NCBI RefSeq assembly: GCF_001905125.1
Contig: NZ_LWLE01000033.1
Coordinates: 62,001 to 126,000 of the forward strand
Length of the DNA: 64,000 bases
Direction of reading: 5' to 3'
Source of the DNA: Streptomyces sp. TSRI0281
Lineage (GTDB): Bacteria; Actinomycetota; Actinomycetes; Streptomycetales; Streptomycetaceae
This document shows positions 36,307 through 44,060 of the stretch, one piece after another. The position numbers and the translations under genes are program-made. The notes below the pieces were generated by a model. It was not told the DNA's origin. It did no database searches and saw only the letters and a list, made by a program, of their open reading frames with translations. The number at the start of each line of letters is the position of its first letter. Position 1 is the stretch's first letter.

Positions 36307-37317
36307 TCACTTCTCCTCGTCCTCGTCCTCGTCCTCCTCGTCCTCCTCCTCGTCCTCCTCCTCGTCCTCCTCCTCGTCCTCCTCGTCCTCCTCCTCCGGT
36401 TCGTCCTCGTCCTCGTAGTCGTCTTGGTCCTCGGACTCGTCCTCGTCCTCCGGCTCGTCGTACTCTTCGTCGCCAGTTCCGTCGGATTCGTCCTCGTCTT
36501 CGAGGCCCTCCTCGTGGCTGCGGACGACTTCACCGTCGCGGATCTCGCCGCGCCAGCCTTCGACGTCCTCGTCCTCCGTGAGAGTGGCGTACCGCTGGAA
36601 GTGCTTGAGGTCCAGACGCAGCCGCCGGCCCTGCGCACGCCAGATGTTGCCGGTCTTCTCGAAGAATCCGGACGGCGTGTACTCGACGACAGCGATGACG
36701 CGGGTCAGATTGGGCGCCAGTTCGTGGAAGGTGATGGCGCCATGAGTCGTGCCTTTGGCGCCTTCGGATGTCCAGACGATGCGGTCGTCGGGCACCTGCT
36801 CCTGCACCGTGGCCTTCCAACTACGGCTGGAAAAAGCGACCTTGAGCTTCCAGTCGCTCTCGATCTCATCCGATTGGGAGACGCTGGTGACGCCCTTGGT
36901 GAAGGAATTGAACTCGTCGAGCTCGGTCCACCGGTCGTACACCGCACGCAGGGGTTTCCCGACGTCGATGACCTCGACGATGTTCGTCACCTTGGTGTTG
37001 CCGGATTTCCCGCCTCCGCCGCCGAAAGCGTTCTTGACCGAATCCACGGCCTTGTCCTTCATCGCGCCGGCTTTCTCGCCCACGAAGGCCTTGACCGGGT
37101 TCTCACCCCCGAGTACCCGCTTCCCGACGTCGAGGAGCCCCCCGCCCCCGCTGCCTTCGTCTGTGTCCCCAGAGCCCTGCGCGAGTTCGGTGAGTTTCCC
37201 GCCGGCGGACTCCAGCAGTCGCTGCCCTTGGGCCCCCACATAGGCGGACAGTTGCTCCTTGACCTGGTCCAGGCCGGACGGGCTCGTGTCCGTGGCGTCG
37301 TCCTCCTGCTTGGCCAT
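36307..37317 (-). CDS. SRPBCC-fold protein with polyacidic tail, gas-vesicle-associated
   Basis: 336 aa. The N-terminal about 110 residues are helical and Gly-rich, including QVKEQLSAYVGAQGQRLLES and a Gly stretch. Residues about 110-250 form an SRPBCC/polyketide-cyclase-like domain (TNIVEVIDVGKPLRAVYDRW, FTKGVTSVSQ, RIVWTSEGAKGTTHGAITF). The last about 70 residues are almost pure Asp/Glu. Similar proteins accompany Streptomyces gvp clusters, and their role is not established. It ends a leftward three-gene unit, 5 nt behind the Lys/Ala-rich gene, whose basic tail could pair with this acidic one. Confidence 0.82.
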   Translation of the reverse strand: MAKQEDDATDTSPSGLDQVKEQLSAYVGAQGQRLLESAGGKLTELAQGSGDTDEGSGGGGLLDVGKRVLGGENPVKAFVGEKAGAMKDKAVDSVKNAFGGGGGKSGNTKVTNIVEVIDVGKPLRAVYDRWTELDEFNSFTKGVTSVSQSDEIESDWKLKVAFSSRSWKATVQEQVPDDRIVWTSEGAKGTTHGAITFHELAPNLTRVIAVVEYTPSGFFEKTGNIWRAQGRRLRLDLKHFQRYATLTEDEDVEGWRGEIRDGEVVRSHEEGLEDEDESDGTGDEEYDEPEDEDESEDQDDYEDEDEPEEEDEEDEEEDEEEDEEEDEEDEDEDEEK

Positions 37318-37322
37318 GAGAG

Positions 37323-37946
37323 CTACCTCCTACGGCTGGCGCGGTTCGCGGTCTTCTTCGCAGCAGCCTTCTTCGGCGGCGGCTTCTTGGCAGGCTTCTT
37401 GGCCGCCGTTTTCTTGGCCGCGGTCTTCTTCGCCGCGGTCTTCTTGGCGGGCGCCTTCTTGGCGTGCGCCTTCTTCGCTGTCGGGCGTTTCGCCGGACGA
37501 CGGGGGCGCTTCTCCTCTTCCTCCTCAGGCTCCTCTCCTTCCTCGGGCTCCTCTTCTTCCTCGGACTCTTCTTCTTCCTCGGGCTCTTCCTCGTCCGAGA
37601 TTTCCTCGGCTTCTTCTTCCTCCTCGTCCAGTCCTCCGAGCAGCGCCTCGGTCCGCTGCTGGAGCGCATCGGCGACTGCTTCGAGGCGGCGGTTCGCCGA
37701 CGCGGACAGCGCCGCCCGCCCGGCGTCCAGCACTTCGCCCCGTGCCTGCTCCATCAGCGGCGCCACCGCAGGATTCTCGGCCAGCTTGCGGGCGCCCAGG
37801 GTGACGAGCTCCCGTGGATTGAGTGGCAGTTGTTGTCCCACCACGAGAGAAGCGAGGCCGAGCGCCAGCTTCCCCTTCTTGGTTCGGCCGAGGACATAGC
37901 CTGCCGCCACGGCGGCGGCGAGCGCGACCTTCTTGCTGTCTTCCAT
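37323..37946 (-). CDS. Histone-like Lys/Ala/Pro-tailed protein, gas-vesicle-associated
   Basis: 207 aa in three parts: an N-terminal Gly-rich hydrophobic/amphipathic region (VALAAAVAAGYVLGRTKKGK, then PRELVTLGARKLAENP), a polyglutamate centre, and a histone-H1-like basic tail of AKK and PAKK repeats. Such tails bind nucleic acid or acidic surfaces. It is the middle gene of the leftward unit beside gvp genes. Function is unknown. Confidence 0.75.
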   Translation of the reverse strand: MEDSKKVALAAAVAAGYVLGRTKKGKLALGLASLVVGQQLPLNPRELVTLGARKLAENPAVAPLMEQARGEVLDAGRAALSASANRRLEAVADALQQRTEALLGGLDEEEEEAEEISDEEEPEEEEESEEEEEPEEGEEPEEEEEKRPRRPAKRPTAKKAHAKKAPAKKTAAKKTAAKKTAAKKPAKKPPPKKAAAKKTANRASRRR

Positions 37947-38002
37947 GAGTGCCTCGCAAACGCTGGGATATGGGGTGCGTGCCCTTTCAGGCGACGGGAG
38001 CG

Positions 38003-38458
38003 CTAACGGACCCGCGCGCTTCGGCCACTGCTGTCCTCGTCATCGCTTTCGTCGTCCGATCCGGGCAGGTGGACGTCGGACACCTTGATGTTGATCTCGA
38101 CGACTTCCAGGCCCGTCATCGTCTCCACCGCGTCCGTCACACGTGTGCGGATCTCTTTCGCCGCATCCGCGATGGGTTCGCCGTATTCCACGATGACGTC
38201 CAGGTCGATCGCGGCCTGCGTCTCGCCGACTTCGACCTTGATTCCCCTGCCGGGGTCGGATGATTTGGACATCCTGTCCCGTACGGATCCCAGTGCCCGC
38301 GAGGTGGTGCCGCCCACGGCGTAGATTCCGTCGGTCTCGCGTACCGCGATGCCCGCGATGGTCGCGACGACGGCGTCGGCGATGGTGGTGGTGCCGCGTG
38401 TTCCCCCACCGCCCCTGTTCGTATCGGAAGCGCTGCCGGTGATATCGGTGCTGGCCAT
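38003..38458 (-). CDS. Asp23/Gls24-family protein, gas-vesicle-associated
   Basis: 151 aa. The core GTTTIADAVVATIAGIAVRETDGIYAV ... GIKVEVGETQAAIDLDVIVEYG is the Asp23/Gls24 envelope-stress fold, with an acidic Ser/Asp tail. GGAGG at good spacing fixes ATG 38458. It is divergent from gvpO across about 200 nt that must hold both promoters. Family members attach to membranes or assemble in filaments. A role beside gas vesicles is inferred from position only. Confidence 0.85.
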   Translation of the reverse strand: MASTDITGSASDTNRGGGGTRGTTTIADAVVATIAGIAVRETDGIYAVGGTTSRALGSVRDRMSKSSDPGRGIKVEVGETQAAIDLDVIVEYGEPIADAAKEIRTRVTDAVETMTGLEVVEINIKVSDVHLPGSDDESDDEDSSGRSARVR

Positions 38459-38661
38459 CGAGATCCTCCAGAGAGAAGAGGGGGGGGGTGTCTGCGAGCG
38501 GCACGAGGATGCTGCAGCAAGCCGCTGATCCGCATCGCGTTGCGCGCTCTCCCTCCAATGTCCTCCGCCCTCCAGCAAGCCGCCATTCGTGTGCTTCCCG
38601 GTGGCCCCGTTCGGTCGATCACCGCATGCGGAGCTGCCGTCCGGTGCACAGACTGGTGAAC

Positions 38662-38985
38662 ATGCCAGAGCAGCGTGCCGGGCAAGCCCGGACCTCCCGA
38701 TCCACTCGTTCCTCTGCCGGCAAAGAGCAAGTAAAGGGTGCGGAGGAGGCGGCCGAACGCGCATGTCAGAGCCTGAAACGGCTGATCAGGCACAGAGCCG
38801 AAGGCGTCTCTGCCATCTCGCGGACCGACGACGGCTGGCATGTCGACGTGGATGTGCTCGAACTTCCGCGCATTCCCGATACCACCAGCCTGCTGGCCAC
38901 GTACGAAGTGGACCTCGACGAGGACGGCTCGCTGCTGCAGTACCGCAGAGTCCGTCGATACCGCCGTGGTCAGGCGGACACGTGA
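38662..38985 (+). CDS. gvpO: Gas vesicle protein GvpO
   Basis: 107 aa. The C-terminal about 75 residues match GvpO (AERACQSLKRLIRHRAEGVSAI, GWHVDVDVLELPRIPDTTSLLATYEVDLD, YRRVRRYRRG), and the N-terminus is charged and variable. GvpO is needed for gas-vesicle formation in haloarchaea and actinomycetes and is thought to be regulatory or an assembly factor. ATG 38662 is chosen, with GTG 38656 two codons upstream as an alternative. First gene of the rightward gvp operon. Confidence 0.92.
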   Translation: MPEQRAGQARTSRSTRSSAGKEQVKGAEEAAERACQSLKRLIRHRAEGVSAISRTDDGWHVDVDVLELPRIPDTTSLLATYEVDLDEDGSLLQYRRVRRYRRGQADT

Positions 38986-39025
38986 GCGCCCGGCACAAGA
39001 GCCAATCCGGAGAGACGGTCATCCC

Positions 39026-39478
39026 TTGAGCACATACAGCGAGGAGGTAGTCCGCGTTCCGCGCGCCGGCAGCCTCTATGACGTCCTGGAACTCATCCTC
39101 GACCGCGGCATGGTCATCGACATCTTTGTTCGCGTATCGCTGGTCGGCATCGAGATCCTGAAGATCGATGCGCGGATCGTCGTCGCCAGTGTCGACACCT
39201 ACCTGCGGTTCGCCGAAGCCTGCAACCGCCTTGACCTGGAGAACGATTCGACCAGCAGGACGGTCCCCGAACTCTTCGGTGGCGGCATGGCCAAGAGCGT
39301 GGGCAAAGCCGGGGCGAAGAAGGCCGCGCATTCCGTGGGCGACAAGGTCAAGAAGGCCGTCGGTATCGGCGAGGACGACGAGGACGAGCAGGAGGAGGAG
39401 CGCCCGCGCCGCTCCAAGACGTCCCGTTCGCGAGGCACTGACAGCGAACGCCCCCGCCGCCGCAAGGAGGAGAGCTGA
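39026..39478 (+). CDS. gvpA: Gas vesicle structural protein GvpA
   Basis: 150 aa. Residues about 14-72 are the GvpA rib-forming core (SLYDVLELILDRGMVIDIFV, VSLVGIEILKIDARIVVASV, DTYLRFAEACNRLDL). The remainder is a Gly/Lys then Asp/Glu and Arg-rich extension that the short cyanobacterial and archaeal GvpA lacks but Streptomyces copies carry. The start is TTG 39026, as no ATG or GTG lies between the previous in-frame stop region and the core. GGAGAG is about 11 nt upstream, which suggests modest initiation. Confidence 0.93.
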   Translation: MSTYSEEVVRVPRAGSLYDVLELILDRGMVIDIFVRVSLVGIEILKIDARIVVASVDTYLRFAEACNRLDLENDSTSRTVPELFGGGMAKSVGKAGAKKAAHSVGDKVKKAVGIGEDDEDEQEEERPRRSKTSRSRGTDSERPRRRKEES

Positions 39479-39481
39479 CCG

Positions 39482-40222
39482 ATGACCACTTCAGGCATGT
39501 ACGTATACGGCATCGTCGACAGCTCCCACCCGCTTCCTCCCGGCGCCGTAGGAGTCGGCGATCCGCCGGCCCCGGTGCGGCTGCTGCCGGCCGGGGACCT
39601 CGCTGTCGTGGTCAGCGCGACCCACCCGGCGCTCAGGGCCCGGCGTCGCGACCTGATGGCACATCAGAACCTGCTCCTGGCCCTGGCCGAGGCCGGACCG
39701 GTGCTGCCCATGCGCTTTGGCATGGTGGCGCCGGACGAGGCCACGGTGCTGGCGGACGTCGCCGCGCGCCGAAGCGAGCACGCCGGGGTTCTGGAGCGGC
39801 TGGACGCTCGCATCGAGATGAACGTCAAGATCACGCCGGTCCAGGACAACCTGGCGGCGCTGATCCGCGAGGACCCGGTGGTGCGCAGGATCCGTGAGGA
39901 GACGCGCCGTCACCCCGGTTACGAAGCCAATGTCCGTCTGGGCGAGGCCGTAGCCGCAGGTCTGCGACGCAGGGCCGCGGCGGCAGCGGCCCGACTGCCG
40001 GTCGAATTCGCGGGGATCGCCGAGGGCATGCGCCCGGGACCGGACGTGGAGGGCTGTGTCCTGAACGCGTCGTTCCTCGTCCCCCGACGAGAGGAGGGGC
40101 GTTTCCGTCACGTCGCCGAACAGTTCGCCGCACGCCATCCGGACCGGCTGGATCTGCGGCTGACCGGACCTCTGCCGTGCTACAGCTTCGTAGCTCCGGA
40201 GCCCGTCCCGGCCAGGGCCTGA
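39482..40222 (+). CDS. gvpF: Gas vesicle protein GvpF (GvpF/L family)
   Basis: 246 aa. GMYVYGIVDSS opens the first domain, and LMAHQNLLLALAEAGPVLPMRFGMVAPDE and WERM-like MNVKITP are the family core. The C-terminal GCVLNASFLVPRREEGRF and LRLTGPLPCYSFV close it. GvpF binds GvpA and is thought to start assembly from the inside surface. It starts 3 nt after gvpA. Confidence 0.95.
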   Translation: MTTSGMYVYGIVDSSHPLPPGAVGVGDPPAPVRLLPAGDLAVVVSATHPALRARRRDLMAHQNLLLALAEAGPVLPMRFGMVAPDEATVLADVAARRSEHAGVLERLDARIEMNVKITPVQDNLAALIREDPVVRRIREETRRHPGYEANVRLGEAVAAGLRRRAAAAAARLPVEFAGIAEGMRPGPDVEGCVLNASFLVPRREEGRFRHVAEQFAARHPDRLDLRLTGPLPCYSFVAPEPVPARA

Positions 40223-40223
40223 C

Positions 40224-40472
40224 ATGGGCCTGATTTCGGGTGTGCTGCTTCTTCCCCTGGCACCGGCACGCGGCGTGGTCTGGATCTCCGAACGGCTCAT
40301 CGACGCGGCAGAGGCGGAGATGTACGACCCCGGGGTGATCCGGGAGCGGCTCGCTGCGCTGAGCCGCTCCCTGGACGACGGTGAAGTCGACCTCGCGCAG
40401 TTCGAACGCGAGGAGGAGCGGCTGCTGGACATTCTCGACAGGAAGTCGCCGAGACCTGGAGGCGGACCGTGA
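40224..40472 (+). CDS. gvpG: Gas vesicle protein GvpG
   Basis: 82 aa. MGLISGVLLLPLAPARGVVWI then a charged helix (YDPGVIRERLAALSRSLDDGEVDLAQFEREEERLL) is the GvpG pattern. Minor assembly protein. One nucleotide follows the gvpF stop, and its own stop overlaps gvpJ by 4 nt. Confidence 0.94.
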   Translation: MGLISGVLLLPLAPARGVVWISERLIDAAEAEMYDPGVIRERLAALSRSLDDGEVDLAQFEREEERLLDILDRKSPRPGGGP

Positions 40473-40840
40473 CGGAACTGGACAGCTGGACCTCGGGGCC
40501 CCCGTCGCACGCGCCGTCCACAGCCAACCTGGCGGAGATTCTGGAACGGGTGCTGGACAAGGGCATCGTCATCGCCGGTGACATCAAGATCGACCTGCTG
40601 GACATCGAGCTGCTGACGATTCGCCTGCGGCTGTTCATCTCGTCCGTGGAGACAGCGAAGAAGGCGGGCATCGACTGGTGGGAGACCGATCCCGCCCTTT
40701 CCTCGCGCGCCGCGCACAACGCTCTGGCTGAGGAGAACCAGCGGCTGCGCGAGCGGATCGAGGCGCTGGAGGGCGATGACCCGGAGGAAGTCGGCGGCAC
40801 CCAGGAGGCCGGCGGTAGAAGGGAGTTGCGTCGCCGATGA
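40469..40840 (+). CDS. gvpJ: GvpA-paralogue GvpJ
   Basis: 123 aa. The GvpA-like core (NLAEILERVLDKGIVIAGDI, KIDLLDIELLTIRLRLFISSVETAKKAGIDWW) is followed by an acidic/coiled C-terminal tail. GvpJ is a minor shell component placed at cone tips. It overlaps gvpG and gvpL by 4 nt on both sides. An alternative name such as GvpM cannot be excluded from sequence alone. Confidence 0.9.
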   Translation: MTELDSWTSGPPSHAPSTANLAEILERVLDKGIVIAGDIKIDLLDIELLTIRLRLFISSVETAKKAGIDWWETDPALSSRAAHNALAEENQRLRERIEALEGDDPEEVGGTQEAGGRRELRRR

Positions 40841-41709
40841 CTGTGACACCGCATCGCGCACTCCGTTCGACCGGGAGCATCGGCGACATCGGCTCCTGCG
40901 CCACCTACGTGTTCGCCGTCTGCCGGGCGGACCACCCCGGTCAACTCGCCGCCTATGGGCATGCTGAGGGTGGGCCGTTGCGGCTTCTGGCAGTCGGCCC
41001 GCTGTGCGCCGTGGTCCAGGACGTGCCGGCGGCAGAGTTCTCCGAAGCCGCCCTGCGCGACCGGCTCGCCGACGCCTCCGAACTCGAACGCTGCGCGCGA
41101 ACCCACCATGACGTCGTCACCGCGGCGGCCGCAGGCGGTCCCACGGTGCCGCTGCCGCTGGCCACGCTCTATCTCGGTGACGAGCGGGCCGACGCCGCAC
41201 TCGGAGAGAACCAGGAACGCTTTCGCGTGGCGCTGGACCACATCGCCGGACGGGCCGAATGGGCGGTCAAGGTCTACCTCACCCAGTCTGACGCGGAGGC
41301 CCGGTCCGTACTGCCGGCCGCCCCCCAGACCCCCGCGCCCGATTCGCGGTCCGGGGCTCAACGGGTCTCGGGCCGCGATTACATGAACCGTCTGCGCAGC
41401 CGCCGAAACCTGCGCGAGGTACACCGGGAGAATGCCCTGGCCGCGTCCGAGCAGGTGGACAGAGTGGTGCGGGAGATGGCAGTAGATTCGGTCCGGCGTC
41501 GTCCACACGGCCCCGAGGTCACTGGCAAGGACCGGATCCAGGTCTTGAACGCGGCCTATCTGATCGCCGAGAACCGGAGCGGGGAACTGGCCGCAGCGAT
41601 CGGACTCCTCCGCGACTCCGCGGATTTCAACGGCACCGAGATCGACGTCTCCGGGCCTTGGGCCCCCTACTCGTTCACGGACGGAGGAGATCTTGCACGG
41701 AACCAGTGA
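40837..41709 (+). CDS. gvpL: Gas vesicle protein GvpL (GvpF/L family)
   Basis: 290 aa, second GvpF/L member. CATYVFAVCRADHPG, then LERCARTHHDVVTAAAAGGPTVPLPLATLYLGDE, EWAVKVYLTQSD, and IQVLNAAYLIAENRSGELAAAIG. The VSGPWAPYSFTDG ending is typical. It is longer than GvpF owing to an Ala/Pro linker (SVLPAAPQTPAPDSRSGAQ). It overlaps gvpJ by 4 nt and gvpS by 17 nt. Confidence 0.94.
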   Translation: MTVTPHRALRSTGSIGDIGSCATYVFAVCRADHPGQLAAYGHAEGGPLRLLAVGPLCAVVQDVPAAEFSEAALRDRLADASELERCARTHHDVVTAAAAGGPTVPLPLATLYLGDERADAALGENQERFRVALDHIAGRAEWAVKVYLTQSDAEARSVLPAAPQTPAPDSRSGAQRVSGRDYMNRLRSRRNLREVHRENALAASEQVDRVVREMAVDSVRRRPHGPEVTGKDRIQVLNAAYLIAENRSGELAAAIGLLRDSADFNGTEIDVSGPWAPYSFTDGGDLARNQ

Positions 41710-41923
41710 CCCCGTCCCCTGGCAGGGCCCGGAAGCCACGGCCCCCATCGGTGTCCCCCTGGTCGATCTGCTCGACAGGGTGCTCGGTACCGGCGTCGTC
41801 ATCAGCGGAGACCTGGTGATCGCCATCGCGGAGGTGCCACTGGTCCGCCTCTCTCTGCACGCCTTGCTGGCATCCGTCAGTGAACGGGTCCCCGCGCCGT
41901 GGGCCGATGGAGGGCCCCTGTGA
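41693..41923 (+). CDS. gvpS: GvpA-paralogue GvpS
   Basis: 76 aa. A single GvpA-type core (PLVDLLDRVLGTGVVISGDLVIAIAEVPLVRLSLHALLASV) has almost no tail. TTG 41693 has GGAGGAGA just upstream and lies inside gvpL. It probably caps or modifies the shell. The stop overlaps gvpK. Confidence 0.9.
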   Translation: MHGTSDPVPWQGPEATAPIGVPLVDLLDRVLGTGVVISGDLVIAIAEVPLVRLSLHALLASVSERVPAPWADGGPL

Positions 41924-42204
41924 ACGACACCCGCGTGGACATCGATCCGCACAACGTCGGCCGCGACCTGGCCTCGCTGGTGCTGACCGTCGTGGAACTG
42001 CTCAGACAGCTGATGGAACGCCAGGCGATCCGCCGCTTCGACAGCGGAGAGCTGTCGGAGGAGCAGGAGGAAAGCGTGGGGACCACGCTGATGCTCCTCG
42101 ACGAACGGATGACGGAACTCTGCGAGCAGCACGGGCTGCGCCGCGAGGACCTCAACCTGGACCTCGGCCCCCTCGGTACCCTGCTGTCCCACGAGATTCG
42201 TTGA
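41920..42204 (+). CDS. gvpK: Gas vesicle protein GvpK
   Basis: 94 aa. RVDIDPHNVGRDLASLVLTVVELLRQLMERQAIRRFDSGELSEEQ is the GvpK signature, and LCEQHGLRREDLNLDLGPLG closes it. GTG 41920 overlaps the gvpS TGA and has GATGGAGGG upstream; GTG 41899 is less likely. Last gene of the operon. Confidence 0.94.
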   Translation: MNDTRVDIDPHNVGRDLASLVLTVVELLRQLMERQAIRRFDSGELSEEQEESVGTTLMLLDERMTELCEQHGLRREDLNLDLGPLGTLLSHEIR

Positions 42205-42519
42205 CGGCTCGCCATCCGGCCCGCGGGCTCTCGGCGGATATGGCGTCGGTGTGGGTCATCGGGCGGGCCTCCGGATGATCTGTGGCAGGTAATCGAAGCC
42301 GCCGAGAGCAAGAACCCCGAACGGTAGTGGGCGGGTGAACAGTTGACCGCGTTGTGGTCTCCGGTCTGCGCCCTGCGACGCAGCGGGGGAGCACATACAC
42401 GGTGAGGCGAACGCCTCACCGCTCCGTATCAGGCCGGATCGAGCAGACCCCAGCAGGATGGATACGGGTGGACACGTCCGGTTCCTCGATATACCCGCAG
42501 GTGAGATGGGTCACTTGAA
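42205..42519. other. Right end of element 2, non-coding
   Basis: 315 nt without a gene. GGTGAGGCGAACGCCTCACC at 42401-42420 is a perfect 20-bp palindrome that contains GGCGAACG, 107 nt before the core. The stretch 42401-42519 is collinear with 34875-34994 of element 1. Confidence 0.7.
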
Positions 42520-42548
42520 TGGGTTCGAGTCCCACCCGCCCCACCGAG
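42520..42548 (+). repeat. attR: third 29-bp repeat
   Basis: Identical to the tRNA end at 25696-25724 for 29 bp, then different. Right of it the original chromosomal sequence resumes, starting with a hairpin that was probably the terminator of the CAT tRNA before insertion. Confidence 0.95.
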
Positions 42549-42549
42549 A

Positions 42550-42581
42550 CGGATGCGGCAGGGCTGTTCCGGCCGCATCCG
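42550..42581 (+). terminator. Displaced terminator of the CAT tRNA
   Basis: CGGATGCGGC and GCCGCATCCG form a perfect 10-bp stem with a 12-nt loop directly after the att repeat. It lies 2 nt past the 29-bp core, as expected for the tRNA's native terminator now pushed 17 kb away. Confidence 0.65.
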
Positions 42582-42684
42582 AGCACCCCGACCGGTTGAG
42601 ACCGGAAGGGGCCGCTCCGGCGTTTGCGGGGTTGCCGGGGAGCGGTCGGCCGGGTCTTCGGCGGGGTGGTCGCTACCATCGCCT

Positions 42685-43959
42685 GTGACCGAAACGACCG
42701 GACAACCTGTACACCGCACGCGCATATTCGCCGACCTGACGCCGCTGCGTACGTCGGCCGACTACCGGCGGCTGTGGTTCGGGAACACGGTGTCCTGGAT
42801 AGGGCAGGGCATGACGGCACTCGCCGTGTCGCTCCAGGTCTACGACATCACCGGGTCCGCCTTCTCGGTCGGGCTCATCGGGTTCTGTTCGCTCGTGCCG
42901 CTCGTCGTGTTCGGGCTGTACGGCGGGGCCGTCGCCGACACGGTCGACCGGCGCAGACTCGGGCTCTTCAGCGCCTCCGGGTCGTTCCTGCTGTCCGTGG
43001 GGCTGATGGCCGTGACGGTCGCCGGGGTGGAGCGGGTGGGGCTGCTGTACGCGGTCGTCGCCCTCCAGGCCGTCTGCTTCGCGCTCAACTCACCGGCCCG
43101 CACCTCGATGATCGCCCGGCTGCTCCCGGCCGAGCAACTGCCCGCCGCCAACGCGCTCAGCTCCATGACCAGCACGACCGGGGCGCTCGTCGGCCCGATG
43201 CTGGGCGGGCTGATCGTCGGCTGGTGGGGCTACCGGGCCGCGTACACCGTCGACGCCGTCACCTTCACCGCCTCCCTGTACGCGATGTGGCGGCTGCCCT
43301 CGATGCTCCCGGACCGGGGCGAGGAGGACGAAGGGGCCGTGAAGAAGCGGGCCTCCGTGCTGGACGGGCTGCGCTTCCTCGGGACCCGGCCCAATCTGCG
43401 GATGACGTTCTTCACCGACCTGTGCGCCATGGTGCTCGCCCACCCGCGGGCGCTGTTCCCGGTGGTCGCCGTGGTCTGGTACGGCGGTGACGCGAAGACC
43501 ACCGGGCTGCTGGTCGCCGCTCCGGCGTTCGGGGCGCTGCTGGGCGGCGTGTTCTCCGGCTGGCTCGGGCGGATCAGGCGGCACGGGCTCGCGGTCGTGG
43601 TCGCCGTCGCCTGCTGGGGCTCCGGCATCGCCGTCTTCGGGCTGACCCGGCACCTCTGGCTCGGGCTGGTCCTCCTCGCGCTCGCCGGGTGCGCCGACAC
43701 GATCTCCATGGTCTTCCGCAGCACCATGCTCCAGGCCGCGGTGCCGGACGAGATGCGCGGGCGGCTCCAGGGCGTCTTCATCGTCGTCGTGGCGGGCGGG
43801 CCGCGGCTCGGGGACTTCCTGGCCGGATCGGTCGCCGATCTGACCTCCCCGGCCGTGGCCGTCACCGGCGGCGGTGTCGCCTGCGTGGTCGCGGTCTCCC
43901 TGCTGGCGCTGCGGTGGCGCGGCTTCCTCCGCTACGACGCGCGGGACCCGCAGCCCTAG
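42685..43959 (+). CDS. MFS exporter (MFS_3/EntS-like)
   Basis: 424-aa transporter with about 12 hydrophobic segments, of the drug/siderophore-exporter type. Marks are LRTSADYRRLWFGNTVSWIGQGMTALAVSLQVYDITGSAFSVGL, LYGGAVADTVDRRRL (loop 2-3) and SPARTSMIARLLPAEQLPAANALSS. Substrate is unknown. GTG 42685 is taken as the start, and TACCAT 6 nt upstream could be a -10 of a leaderless message. It is the first core gene right of the islands. Confidence 0.9.
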   Translation: MTETTGQPVHRTRIFADLTPLRTSADYRRLWFGNTVSWIGQGMTALAVSLQVYDITGSAFSVGLIGFCSLVPLVVFGLYGGAVADTVDRRRLGLFSASGSFLLSVGLMAVTVAGVERVGLLYAVVALQAVCFALNSPARTSMIARLLPAEQLPAANALSSMTSTTGALVGPMLGGLIVGWWGYRAAYTVDAVTFTASLYAMWRLPSMLPDRGEEDEGAVKKRASVLDGLRFLGTRPNLRMTFFTDLCAMVLAHPRALFPVVAVVWYGGDAKTTGLLVAAPAFGALLGGVFSGWLGRIRRHGLAVVVAVACWGSGIAVFGLTRHLWLGLVLLALAGCADTISMVFRSTMLQAAVPDEMRGRLQGVFIVVVAGGPRLGDFLAGSVADLTSPAVAVTGGGVACVVAVSLLALRWRGFLRYDARDPQP

Positions 43960-44060
43960 GGTGACCGGTACAGGGGGGTGCCTCTGTCTCCCTCGGTCAA
44001 GCGGGTGGGCAGTTTCGGTCCAGGGTCGAACTTCGACGTGGGACATGAGACTGTCCGGTC

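Larger units (their letters stand above)
34995..42548. mobile_element. Genomic element 2 (gas-vesicle cargo), tandem to element 1, no recombinase seen
   Basis: About 7.5 kb between the second and third 29-bp repeats. Cargo is a VapBC-type pair near the left end and a gas-vesicle cluster. Left and right ends are collinear with those of element 1, and the GGCGAACG motif sits at 112 bp (left) and 107 bp (right) from the core. No integrase or mobility gene was found. Confidence 0.8.

Noticed and set aside
36177..36638. Leftward Thr/Arg-rich frame opposite and beside the polyacidic tail gene
   Set aside because: It is a frame-shifted reading of the GAG/GAC repeats that encode the acidic tail, and the Leu/Val-rich frame on the other strand is likewise a shadow. 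The short end DDSENKGELVVSRAEHP has no start of its own.
25725..42519. Search for an integrase, transposase or relaxase in the islands
   Set aside because: No frame shows the R-H-R-Y recombinase pattern, a serine-recombinase start or a relaxase HUH motif. Only the short IS5-like relic near 30137 was kept, with low confidence.
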